From Acanthornis magna (Eukaryota; Chordata; Aves; Passeriformes; Acanthizidae): a stretch of DNA of 64,000 nt. Of this stretch, positions 24,671 through 38,890 are shown in pieces (within the stretch, counting starts at the first letter, position 1; every line of letters begins with the position of its first letter). The translations under genes and the position numbers were made by a program. The notes beneath the pieces are model-generated. The model was not told where the DNA came from, did not search any database, and saw only the letters and a program-made list of their open reading frames with translations. Location: positions 1,244,501 to 1,308,500 of the forward strand of contig JAWUZG010000071.1 of NCBI GenBank assembly GCA_036785705.1, written 5' to 3'.

Positions 24671-25597
24671 GGCTCACCAAAATAGGACAGATAGTTTATT
24701 GAGTTTTCTCCCAGGGAGCTGAGTTAGTTTAATGGGAATGATTGGTATAGTCTAGTACTTAATTACAATAGTATTAGGATAAATTCTGCTTAATGGAGAT
24801 GCTCACAGCAAGCACCAAGTAATTAAATTATTTTTAAAAACCTTTCAAAATGACCAGTGATAGTTTTAAAATAATTTTGAAGTTTTGCTGTTTTGATAAA
24901 CAGGTGTCAAAATGAACCATGGGTATGTGTAGTCTTATAAAAGGGCTATAGCCAAGGAAACAAGGTTAAGGAATAAGAGCAATTTTGTGTGAGAATCCCC
25001 TGCTGACATTGTGGAAATAACCAAATCAGAAATTAAGAAAAAAAAAAGGACAAATGTAATGTCAATCCTGCCTTATTGGTATGTCCTTTAAATATTTAAT
25101 AACTTAAAATTAAGTCTATAGTATGGTGTGCAGTACTTAAACCAGTGTATTAATAGCATTTAGACAAAAGTATAGGATAAAGGTTCTCTTTCTTTTAATG
25201 CACCATGTTGTTTTGTCCCCTATTTGAGATCTAGAAACTACTTCTGCAAGTTGGAAAAAAATGCTTTTGGAGGTTTCCAAAACAGGGCGTTTATTCAGAA
25301 CCTTACCACATCTTGCTACCATATTATTAACATGGATTAAGTTTGTGCAAATGTAAATAAAAGAGCAGAAATAATTTTTTTTTTAAAAGAAAAGAAGTGT
25401 CTAAACTACAATTATGCATGAAAGTTTTAAAAAAAGGTTTTTCTGTCATTGCATTCTCCTCAACTACATGTCTATATAAATGGGAGAGCACTCGGTAAAT
25501 GATTAAGTACTGTGAGGTGATGTGTTCTCAAAGATCATTGTGGGTGGCCATGTGGACATCTTGGCGTATCTCAACTTTGAAAATATTTCAGTTTGTA

Positions 25598-25836
25598 GGA
25601 AGTGGCCTCAAGTTGTGCCAGAGGAAGTTTACACCAGATATGAGGAAAAGTTTCTTCACTTTGGCAGGCATTGGAACAGGCTGCCCAGAGAAGTGGTGGA
25701 ATTACCATCCCGGATGTGTCCAAAGACATTTAAATGTGGCACATGGGGACATGATTCAGTGGTGAACATAGCGGTGCTGGGTTAACAGTTGGACTCGATG
25801 ATCTTAGAGAGGTTTTCCAACCTTAATGATTCTATG
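25598..25836 (+). mobile_element. CR1 LINE 3' fragment
   Basis: Forward CR1 3' text is readable: GTGGCCTCAAGTTGTGCCAG, AGGAAAAGTTTCTTCACTTT, GGCATTGGAACAGGCTGCCC, GGTGCTGGGTTAACAGTTGG, and CTCGATGATCTTAGAGAGG. It ends in TTCCAACCTTAATGATTCTA plus TG, the start of the octamer tail. It is 5' truncated and opposite in orientation to ZFPM2. Two overlapping open frames of 87-88 codons here derive from the repeat. Confidence 0.95.
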
Positions 25837-26209
25837 GCTCTGAACAGCCAATGCCAACACATGCACAGCACATCAGCACATGGCTGCTGGGTGACACATG
25901 TGCTCATGTTTGGGACAGAAGGAAGTGATCCTAAACTAGTTCAAAAGATGAAGATCCCAACAGTAACAGTAGTAAAAATGAGAAATAAGTGCTTTTGTAG
26001 TCACTTGACATATTTAAAGGTATAAAAGTAGCATAACAAAGATTCGAATCAATGTTCATTACTCAAGACACTATTTTGGGAACTAAATATAAAAATGGCT
26101 CTTTGCTATTAAGAGCCAAGTTCTCCATTTGCAGTTAAATATCTAAAGATAAAATCTACCTTATCCCTTTCCATGTTTGAACAAGAGAAACAAGAACTAC
26201 AGATTGGCT

Positions 26210-26870
26210 ACAGCCTGACTATGGACAGATTGCTGCCTCTCCGCAGCCACGCGGCACCTCCAACAAAAGTTCCCAAAAACACTCGTGCTGCAACTCTGAA
26301 GATTAAAAGTCACTGTCCACTACAGACATGAGGTTTCTGACCTGAAGTGAACAGTAACAGAGATTAGTGAGTGAATAATTTTACTGCATTTTGAACCTTG
26401 GCTCCTCAGCCCTTCACACTCCACCCAGTCAAACGGTTCCGTGAGCGTATCTTCCAGAGGTGTCTCTTTGGTGTTGAACCTCCCAGATCCCATTAAAGGG
26501 TCCCTGCTGTGTCCCACTGCTTGCCTGGCCGAGCCCTGCACATTCTCCTCCTGTGGATTCTCTTCACAGCCACATTGAATCCTCTTTTCCTTATCAGACT
26601 CATACAGGCCTGCCCCGCATGCTCCTCCCTGCAACGAGGAGAGGAGAATGGGGGGCTGGATCCAGCTGATCATTGTTTTGCTTCACAAAACCCTGCCATG
26701 GGCACAGATTAACACCAAAAACTAGATGGCAGCAGCCAAGGGAAAAGACCTCTTGGAATGCCTCCACACTACTGCCGGAGCGACCGCTGTTCGACATCCA
26801 TCGTGGGCTACGTGGTTCAGTGCTGCTTTCGTTTCCAACGGCCTCATTTCCATCAAGCTGTCCCTTCAAA
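26210..26870. other. GC-richer patch with a 117-codon minus-strand frame
   Basis: About 650 bp are GC-richer than the flanks and keep several CpGs (CCACGCGGCACC, GGAGCGACCG, CATCGTGGGCTACGTGG). The minus-strand frame 26320-26673 and frames on both strands at 26509-26924 overlap. I recognise no domain or repeat. A decayed pseudogene or retroelement is possible. Confidence 0.35.
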
Positions 26871-27533
26871 CAGGGAAAATATTTACAGCTGAAAATAGCA
26901 AATGAACAGCTTTTTCTTAACTAGGCTGCTAGTGCCTTGAATTTAGATCTGTTTACAGACAGCAGCTCCTCTTTCTGTATGTCCAGTCTAGAGAGGTCTT
27001 CTGTTCTTGTCACCTGCTTGGTCAGATTATACCTGGCATTTGTGCAAACCCACCTTCTTGCTAAGGACAGGAAACACAAACTAGGAGTCTAATGCTCCAA
27101 AATATGTTTCTGTCTACTTGTTCTACCCATGAACTACTGAATTTTCTGTGATGCATCAAGACACAAACTTGGAGCCTTCCTGGTCAAATTGTGTTGTCTT
27201 CCATTCTACAGCTGAGTTCTCACCAGCTGCCGGCAGGCAGTAGTATTGCTCAAACTCTTCACGGGTCTGTTTGTCTAAACAGCAAGATTATATTAAATCT
27301 CAAACAGAATCTGGAAACATGTTGACATGTACATTTTCTAGGCTTGAAAAGATATTCCTATGCATTTAATGCTTTTGAGACTATCCAACTATCATGGAAC
27401 AGTGGATGGAAAGTAGTGGAAGGAAATGGAAGGCAATAACCTCTATGCCCAGTTGTGCTGACAGATACAAACCGTGCACGAAGCGGAGAGCAGAGGAATT
27501 TTGGCAGTTTGGCAAAATTACAGGAACAGATAC

Positions 27534-27591
27534 TAAAAGTATCTAAATAGGAGAACTATCTCTCTGAATACAATAAAAGTATCTAAATAGG
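27534..27591. repeat. Spaced 18-bp direct repeat
   Basis: TAAAAGTATCTAAATAGG occurs at 27534-27551 and again at 27574-27591, exact and 40 bp apart. It may be a partial tandem duplication whose spacer has diverged. Confidence 0.95.
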
Positions 27592-28908
27592 TATCTATAA
27601 ATATTTAATAATGACACAGGGAATTATTAAGGTCAAATTGAAATTACTTAAATGCCTAGACAAGTTTTAGATCCAACACTCAATTGTTAAAAACAACATC
27701 TTAAAACTTTCTGCTGGCTGCATGCAGATTGTTTCATCAACAGTAACAGTAATAACAGCATACATTATTTCATAACATAATTGTATATAATCCATGAGTA
27801 TTGGCTAAACTCCTAGATGAGAAAAACTAAGAACTTTATTAGTCACTGAGCTATTTCAAGTCTACCTTTAGTTTGAGTATTCTTCAGTCCTGATGTGGAT
27901 CTTGCTCAACCTTATCTCCCAACAGTGCTGCAACACTGCTGATGATGTCATTAGCAGCTACTCCTATTGCAATTGTGAACAGTATTAAAATAATTTTTGT
28001 CCAAGGTATCCCACCTTCCATTACTCTGAGATGTATACTGCTAATATACTTCAAGACAGAAACTTGAAAGATCTAAAATGTAATTGACATCTGGCACGGT
28101 GACTCAATTAAATACCGTGCTGAATTAATTAACTTGCTCTGTCTCCTGAGCCAACAGCAGCAAGACTGTATTCAGCAACACAGCACTGCTGGAAACAAGA
28201 AGCACTTCAACAGGATATTACTTGTGCAGCTGCATTCAATGCAGAGTGCAAGGGGAGTAAGTAAACTCCCACTGTTACAGCTTGAATGAATCCTGTGAGG
28301 CACTGTCACATCACTAACACTAAACAGTACAGTCAGGTAAGACACTTTAGTCAGAAACAAACGTATTTCCCAATAAAGATAGCCACTACAAAAATTATGG
28401 TATTTACTCAGCTGAGGGTCCCTGGGTTTTTCTTTTCTTTCCTAGCTACACAAAAAATCCACATTAAAACTCTTTTCCAAAAATTTGTTGTTTATAGCAG
28501 TGCAAGGTTTGAGGTTCTCAATCAGAAAAGAACTAAACCTGTTTTCAGCTGCTCATGTAAAAGTTTAATTGAATTCTAGGGATGTGAGGCTCTACCTAAA
28601 TGAGCGTTCCAAAAGAGATATATCAGCAACCTAAGTAAAGAATCCCAACTCCCCTGATGAGCAACAGAGAACATATACAGAAGTGAGATAAGCAATCAAA
28701 TGTGTCAAAAAATTATTAAAAAAAATGCAGAATCATTTCAAGAAAAAAAAAAGATAAAAGGAAACCATGTAGAAGCTGATGCTGAGGTTTTGTTGCTTTA
28801 ACAGCAAATTAAAGTTGCATCAAAAGGTCTACATTTCTTCACACAGCATTTTAAAGTAACAAACGTAGGATTACAGGAAACATCTGATATTTGGGAAAAA
28901 GAAAAAAT

Positions 28909-29080
28909 ACATAGAATCAGAGAATAATTCAGGTTGGAAAAGATCTCTGGAGGTCATCCAGTCCAAAGTCCTGCTCAAAGCGGGGCAAACTTCAAAGTCA
29001 GATCCAACTTCGAAGTTAAGCCAAATTGCTCAAGATGATATCCAGTTCAGTTCTGACTTTTTCAAAGGATGGAGTTGCTT
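28909..29080 (-). mobile_element. CR1 LINE 3' fragment, degenerate
   Basis: The plus strand begins CATAGAATCAGAGAATAATT and continues CAGGTTGGAAAAGATCTCTG, GAGGTCATCCAGTCCAAAG and TGCTCAAAGCGGGGCAAAC, which is reverse-strand CR1. Matching text (TTCAAAGGATGGAGTTGC) continues to about 29080. A small internal duplication (TTCAAAGTC... / TTCGAAGTT) is visible. It is older than the copy at 21877. Confidence 0.85.
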
Positions 29081-31450
<2,370 letters not shown>

Positions 31451-31459
31451 CTTGACAAC

Positions 31460-34400
31460 AACCACCTCTGCCTTTGTGTTGGTTTTATACGCACAATGTT
31501 CTGAGGACCAATATAATGAGAATTAATTATGCTTGTCTGAAAAACAACTGATCTTGTCATCCTGCAAAAGAAAAACAAACCTTTTTTCCCTTATAATTAT
31601 ATTCAAATTTGGTTTAGAAAGTCCCATTCCTTTCTTGCATCTTTTCACACACATTAGAGTTTGAAAGCAATTTTATTCAGAACAGCAGTTTCATATAAGT
31701 TCTTAAGAAATGCTGAGGAGGGGGGAAATGACAGCTGAAAAGAGAGTGCAACAGCAGCCACACCTGGTGCATTAACCTCCTTGATGCATTTTGCTGCACA
31801 AGATCACATTTTGAAGCATGCAGCTACTAAAAATTTGAGACATACCATATAATTATAAAAAATTCACAACACCTCCAAGACATTACCAAAAACACTTACT
31901 GCAATTACAAAAAGGATTTTCAACTGAGTGAGGTTTTACAAGCAGTAATATTTCAGAATTAAACAAAAATAATTTTAATTGTTGGCTAAATGTTATAAAA
32001 CAAAATAAGTAAAAGCAATGGGGAGGCTGTATAACATTTTTTAGTGTATAATGGGGTTTTTTAGTGCATGAGAATTTGTATTTTTTTAAAAAACAAATTT
32101 TATTTTTGAAAGCAAAAGCTTCAAAATTAACACTTAAAAGAGAAATTTTTGCTTTTTAGCTCACCTTAACTTTTCTGGATTTTCCAATAAAGAGAAAGAA
32201 TAGCACACAACTGATCATTCCCATTGAGAGAAAAATAAAATTCAGTAACCACCTTTCCCCCCCATATTTTTTTCACTTCATTTCAAGATTAAAAATATAG
32301 TCTGGACAACCTTTCTTTGAAAGCGGTCTCTTCACTAAGCCTGTTTTTTATTTTAAAAAAAGTTCCAATTAAAAATATAGCAACAGTTATGTACACAATT
32401 TTTAACATTCTTTTCTAAACAAATTCTGGTTTCAGACTTTCACAGGGATAGGATGGAACAAGGACAGGCTGATCTGTGCTTTTCCTGTTAGATGTTTGAC
32501 TGCTTTTTTCCACGCTCTTGTACTTCCAAGCTTTGCCCTTCCTGAAGCTAGGCAAAAAATCTGTTGTTCTCACGAGCAGCAGAGATCACCTCAACTTTGC
32601 TGCAGCCATGATTTTTCATGATCTGTTTTCCATGACTGCTAAAGCCCCTTCCTCCCTTTCCATACCAAACACACAGCAGTGATTCCTGTCTTTTGCATCA
32701 GCACGTCTCAACAACCCCACCCCAAATAAGGATGGTGCTTTTCCACAAACACAGCAAAGTCCAACTGTGCAAGGAGTCAAGTCGCCCCAGATTTAGAACT
32801 GGTGGTTGTTGTGAAATGAACCTTGGGCTGAAGGAAGTGAGTAACCCCTCCTGGCTCACAGGCAGCCTCCACAGACTTCCCCGAGCTAACCATTCCCATG
32901 GATGCCTGAATTTACATTACAGTCAGGCTGCAAAGCTTTTCCTTGTCCACAGGGGTTAATCTTGACCATCTTCCAAAGAGAAGACTTGGCTCCCGTTTCC
33001 ATTTTCAAGCACAGAAATCTAAATTTCACCTCTGAGTGTTGCAGATTACAAAACTACTCTACGTAAAATCGTGCATCAGATCCTTCCTGCAAACTGGAAC
33101 AAATCTAGGAAATAGAGCTGTATCAGTTTACAAAAGCTTCTACATATGCGGGTGAGTCCTCATCATGACAGTGCTATGACATTTTAAAAGGCAGTATGTG
33201 AGCAGGAAAGCTTATGGATTAATTATATCTAATTTACACATGTGACATTTATGCGTCCAAACAGAAAAAAACAACAAAAACAACCAGCCATAAATGCATT
33301 TTTTCCTTCTCACAGTCACATTGTTACAAATTGTATTAACTTTAAAAATCTCTTTATATGTTAATTATGGAAGAGAGAAATTGCAAAGTAACATGTTTAT
33401 CACTTAGCCATACTGCAGCCTTTTCTCTCTACATAGAGATGAAAACTGCAGCATTTGCTTGCTTTTACACACTAAAAAACAGCCATGTCTATGGACATGT
33501 CACATTTAACTGATACCAGAGGAATCATGAGAATCTTTGAAAACCCTTTTAAAAAATAATTCAGCCTCCCTTTCTGCCACTGACATTTTTCATTTGAAAA
33601 GGGTTCAGACACAGTCAAACAGTGACTCCTTATCTGTACCTGTGGATTTACAAGCAGGCCTGTCTTTTAATGGATTAAGAACGACAAACTTAGGGCAGAT
33701 CAACCAGTGATATCCAAAAAGCTACCAAAGTTTTAAGGTACACATCATTACACATTATATTTTTAATAAAATTAATAACATAAATCTAATACCTGATAAG
33801 TAGTTCAGGTTTGAGGCAAGCATAAGAAAAAGCATTTTTTTCCAAATATAATTTTTCCCTTCTATTGATAATTAAATAAGTTACTATGGATTCTCTCTCT
33901 CTTTTATTCTCTTTTGTTACAGTTCCAAGCTGTAGTTCAGGAAGTATTTCAATACATATGAATACTTTGAAATGTACTGCAGATGGGGTAACATCATGCT
34001 GAATTGTACTGGAACTGTTTTGTTTTCCCATCCACTTAGAACACCACAAAAGAGTAGTAGATTGCAGACAGGGTAACAAAACATTTTGCTGCAAAACCTT
34101 TCTGTTTCTCTTCATTACAGTTCTCCAAAAAAAGGATACATTTCTCTCTTGTCACCATGACCAGCAGCCATTTTAATGTTATAGGTGAATGAAAGATTTG
34201 GGAAAGACAATCTGCTTGCATGTTTTGGCAAAATTAGACAATTTGGCTACGCTTATACAAGGTGTAGCACATTACAATTCAGTTCTTGGTGAAGGTTTTT
34301 TTTCAGCTGAAAACCTTTGCTTTTTTAGAGGAAAAAATTAACACTGTTTGCAACTTTTCTGCATTTATTTACATTTTGCTCCTCTGCAATTTCCTATTTG

Positions 34401-36700
34401 GTGAATGGTACCAAAACTGCAGCACACAGGGGCCCAGTCTCCCATTTGATGTAACTGAGGCTGTCCCCTGCTCACTGCTGACTTCCCACAGGGATGCTGG
34501 TTTAAGTTCCATACCCATGGCCCTAAGCAACATGTGACTTCAAGTGTGTTTGCTGGAAAATGAGAACCTCACCCTGTGACTCTTAATTAAAACGGTTTGA
34601 AAGATGTGTCAGCAAGACAAGATTTTCCCCTTCAGCCTCGGAGGAAGTACAGATGTAAATCTGAAGTGCTCTCTACAGCTACTGTCCCCTGCACAACTGC
34701 TCAGGATCTTCACAGATTACATCAGGAGAAGGAAGAGGATCTGAGACTTTATTGCTGTATCACAACTCACTGTAAGAAGTGTAAAGACTCAGCTGGTACT
34801 GACTATTCACACATACTTGTCCATGGAAAGTCCAACATGTGGGGAGAAAAAGAAAAGAAAGGATGAAAAACTGCGCAGCTTCCTTTAATCCATGCTCAAG
34901 CCCAAAGGAAGCAGAAAATTCTGTACCAAGCACTGTTAGATGCTTCTAGTAATCAGAAATTGCAACAGACCACCTCAGTACTGAATATAACGTTCCTTCA
35001 CATAACAGCAAATTATAATAGAACGCCTTCCTACCCCTGGAATAAAAAATGTGATATACTCATAACTTCCACACAAAATAGAGAAGCAGTTTTACTCTTT
35101 TCACCCTAGACTTGTCAGCTCTCCTATTGAAAAAGACAGCAAGAAGTATAACATAAGCAGCACTAAGAAATATAAGTAGAGAGGAAGTGATGCTCTGCCT
35201 TTAGTTTTTGAAGTAAGGTAAAAAAAATTACTTAAGAGACATTCCAGTTAGTGATATTTACTTGCCCTTTCCTTGCTATGGAGCAAGTATTTTTTTTTCA
35301 ACTTGTTCTTCAGGAACACACTTATTTCCAGCTTGCTGAGTAAGTTTATACAAAATATTTGAGACACATAGTATGGGCTAATCAATTTTGGTAAAAGATA
35401 ATGCTGTTAGTGCTGTGGGCTGTTTCTCTTATCTTGTTGATGTAGCATACTTTTAAAGTCTGTGATTACTCAAAGACTTATGATAGCTGCACTGTAAAAG
35501 AAGCCTCAAGTCATGACTCACTAGTACAGCTACAAAACATCCCATGGCTTTTAAGATATTAGGCCACCTTGGTGGATAGAAAACCAGAATGAAAGGACTC
35601 AATTTTGGATTCTCTTCATACATGCATACATTGTTTCATGCATGTCATACAGGGCTTTCATAAAACAGAAGGTAGAGAGGTCAGTTTAGCTTTGTAGTCT
35701 TTTATAGCACAACCAGGATCATTGAAAAAAAAAAACCTCCCCACAAAACACAGAGTACACAGGACCGAACAAGAGCTTTTGGCCCTTAACAGGATTTGAC
35801 CACAGTTTGAATACCAGAAAAATTCAACTATGCATAGTATTTCTGAAGCAAAATAATACTGGCTTTCATCCATCTACCTACCTTCTGGAGTAAGAAACAA
35901 AGGAGTGTATACCTGAAGGTGAGTGATGAACAGCTTTTGTGGGACAAATAGAGAACTATTTCATTTAGAAATAACTGCATCCAGATTCATATGCATTTAA
36001 TACTTCTAAGCAAGTCACTGATAGCTTTGGCAGTAGTTGTTTTTGCTGTTGGTTTTTTTTTTTTTTTTTAATTGAAAATAGCTTTCTAAGTGGAGTCAGT
36101 TCAAAACAATGAGTAAGCTCTTCCTGTGCTATAATTAGAGACTGGTTACTTGACATCATGGGGTTCTACCAATTTCCACAAGCAAATGGCTCCTTCTTTG
36201 CGTATTTCCAGTCCACAGCCACCTGGCGCTCTAATGAGTATTTTTGCATGGCAGAGAAATCGTGTATGTTGTAGTTTCAAACAAGGACTGCTCTGAAGTC
36301 AGAGTGAGCAAGTTAAAAACACTCTCAGAAGTTCTAAAGTGCTGCCCAGCCCAGAACCCAGTATCTGCCTGCCATCCTATATGCACAGGAAGAATCTGCA
36401 ATTAATATTTAGCTGGTGATTGCTTCCATTATAACAAACTAATATGTGTATGTCTGCACACAGCAGTTCACTGATAGTGGAGAACTATTCAATTTCCACT
36501 TCTGTGATTCTTAATAAGGTAGCTCCGATATTCAGTGTTCACACACTTGTTTGGCAGACATAAACTGCATTATTGTGATACTTCCTGTAAATTCTCCTCC
36601 CTCAATTTTCAAGTCTCTGAGACATAACACACACTAAACTACAGTTTTGAACATAAACTTGAAATACGACATTCTCTATTCAAGTACTCCAGTCAAACCC
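31460..36700. other. AT-rich intron, nothing firmly recognised
   Basis: No repeat family is assigned with confidence. Plus-strand text near 34422-34720 weakly resembles ancient amniote repeat tails. An 89-codon plus frame at 34597-34866 has no splice or homology support. Confidence 0.55.
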
Positions 36701-36723
36701 TGATAAATCAGGCTGGCCATGCA

Positions 36724-36907
36724 GTGATCTTATCCCTTCTGACTCTTTAATAAATCGAACCTTGTAAGTTCACGCTGTTGGAAGTTGTCACTAAATGAAA
36801 TTGTGACCTTATCCGATGCGTGAACTTATCCTGCTGACAACTACATTTATTGTACGGATAAGCATAGGGGGGAAAAAAAGAGGCTTTCGATAATTGTGAT
36901 CTTACCC
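36724..36907. promoter_or_regulatory. Candidate intronic enhancer: GTGA-N-CTTATCC motif cluster
   Basis: Three near-identical 12-mers lie on the plus strand: GTGATCTTATCC (36724), GTGACCTTATCC (36803) and GTGAACTTATCC (36820). A one-base variant, GTGATCTTACCC, follows at 36896. An inverted partial copy (GTAAGTTCAC, 36764-36773) and a further GGATAAGC (36856) lie inside. Read on the other strand, each is GGATAAGNTCAC, which can be parsed as a GATA-like core abutting a nuclear-receptor half-site-like NTCA. The block keeps about six CpGs in AT-rich surroundings, as conserved elements often do. Function is inferred; the motif repetition is directly visible. Confidence 0.55.
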
Positions 36908-37268
36908 ATATGCAACTCTAACAGATGGGATCTTTTTGATGTTCCATTTAATGATTTTCTATGATGAGCCTCTACTCAGAGAAAAAATAAATGTTCTTCA
37001 TAGGTAAGTGGTAGGGGGACTAGTAAGCAGTATGAAAAGTGCACAAAGAGGAGTGGCTGACAGCACAGAGTCAAAAGCTATTAGCTTAACACAAAGAGCT
37101 TTGAATTAGCTGGTAATTGCACTGGAAAAGATAACATAATGGAAATGGTAAAACAGGAACATTCCCTTTCCACAGGACTCCTTCAATAGTCCAAAACCCT
37201 GAAACAAATAACTGTGACTCTGAGGCAGTAACCCAAAATACGCTGTGCTATGGCACTTCACGATGAAG

Positions 37269-37303
37269 GAATGAATGAATGAATGAATGAATGAATGAAT
37301 GAA
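37269..37303. repeat. (GAAT)n microsatellite
   Basis: Nearly nine perfect GAAT units lie about 70 bp from the CR1 fragment at 37375. The SFIHSFIHS-type minus-strand open frame is an artefact of it. Confidence 0.98.
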
Positions 37304-37374
37304 CAAATCCTCTTCCAGCACTGGCTAGATATTTGCCTCTGCTCTTGTGGAAGAATGTTGCATAACAGACAATT

Positions 37375-37590
37375 CACAGAATCATAAAATAGTTTGGGTT
37401 GGAGGGGACCCTTGAAGGTAATCTAGCCCTACCTTCCTTCACTGAGCACGGACATCTTCAGAGACCCAGATTAGGTCATTCAGAGCCCTGTTCAACCTGA
37501 CCTAGAATGTTTCTAGGGATGGGACATCTACCACCTCTCTGGGCAACCTGTGCCAGTGTCTCATCACCTTCAATTTAAAAATTCCTGAAA
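37375..37590 (-). mobile_element. CR1 LINE 3' fragment
   Basis: The plus strand starts CACAGAATCATAAAATAGTT, then TGGGTTGGAGGGGACCCTTG, followed by CR1 reverse-strand text including CAGAGCCCTGTTCAACCTGA, CTACCACCTCTCTGGGCAAC and CTGTGCCAGTGTCTCATCAC. It fades out near 37590. It lies in the same orientation as ZFPM2, about 470 bp from the motif cluster at 36724-36907. Confidence 0.92.
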
Positions 37591-38629
37591 ATGGCAAAGC
37601 ATCTCACATTACTGTGTTTGTCAGGGATTCAATACATCATGTTACATAATTCTCACAATGGACAGTACTGTACCCATTGTGCAGTCAGTGCACTGACTCC
37701 AGAGTGAGAAGACCTGGGCAGTGTCAGGATAGAGTCTGTTCTGAGCACTGCAAGTCTACTGTGGGATACAAAATCTGTTGTTATCTTACTAAAAAGACAC
37801 ATTACACATACGAGACAAATTCACAGATTCCAAGCAGCAATGGACTAAATTACAGTCAATCTTTGAAAGAAAATTTATCATTTCCTTTGCTATGAACATG
37901 GCATTCTCAGGGGTCTTGGCGAAACCAGAGATTATTTAGGTTGTCCACAAGCAAAGGCAAAACTTAGTTATGCTACCCAAAAGATGGGCCAGGACACTGT
38001 TACAAGAAAGATAGAAGGAGGAACAGATCTGGGACTGAAAGCTGAGAAAACAGCTCTGGATTGGAGTCACCTAGAGGGAGGGTTGCTATTCTGCTGCCAC
38101 TGAGGTGGTGGAGAGCTTCTGAACATAGCAGCCTTTTTTCGTTCTCTGAAGGTATTGCCACCCACCAGCACCGCTTTCCCCCAGCCCTGATGCTTCCTGC
38201 ACACCTCCCACTTAAGGGGTAGAGTTAACCAAACTCAAAGCCATGAGGGAAGTAGACACAAGAGTAGGCCACAGGTACTTCTGGTTCTAACCTACTGATC
38301 CCCTTTGCCTATGCTTAAAAGCAGATCTAGACAGCAAACACCATGCAGGAGAAGCTGCCACAGGCTGCATCGCTCCTAACTCAGCTGCCTAACATTGCCC
38401 CATCTTGACAATGCTCCCACAGGGCAGCTGTGCACTCCAGGTGAGGACGACAAATGAAAAGGCTTCTCTATTTTCTATAACAAAAAAACTTGCTGCTCCC
38501 TACCTTTCTTTAGAGCCCTGAAAGTCAGGAGCAGAGTTTCTTTATCTCTTCTACCTGCTGCTAGTACCGCAAATGGCAGGGAGTGCAGGTGCTATCCTTA
38601 TCTGCAACAGCACTGTCCTACATCAGGCA

Positions 38630-38890
38630 ATAATGGGAAGAATATTGTGAAAGTGAGGACAGGGAAAGACTGGGCGAAGATTTTCAGAGAAAAAAAAGAT
38701 GGGGGGGGCAGAAATAAATTTAAGAAACAAAGCAAGAGAGAGGAAGTCTAGGGAAAGAGCCATTTGAAGACCCAAGTTGGGTCTGATCAGGACACAAAGA
38801 CAGTGCCTGGGAAAAGAGGATCGTAAGATATTCAGGAAAAAGTGGGATGCAGAAAACTTGCCAGAGTGAGAGAGAAGTGCATGACTTCCC
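38630..38890. repeat. Purine-rich stretch with G8 run
   Basis: A second block of about 260 bp with plus-strand purine bias, including eight consecutive G at 38701-38708 and several GAGAGAG runs. The 102-codon minus-strand frame reflects the composition. Confidence 0.7.

Noticed and set aside
25499..25785. Overlapping 87-88 codon plus-strand frames as a possible gene
   Set aside because: They lie mostly in a CR1 3' region and read through its untranslated tail.
34420..34720. Ancient amniote repeat tails near an 89-codon plus frame
   Set aside because: Resemblance to known repeat text is too patchy, and the frame has no homology or splice support.
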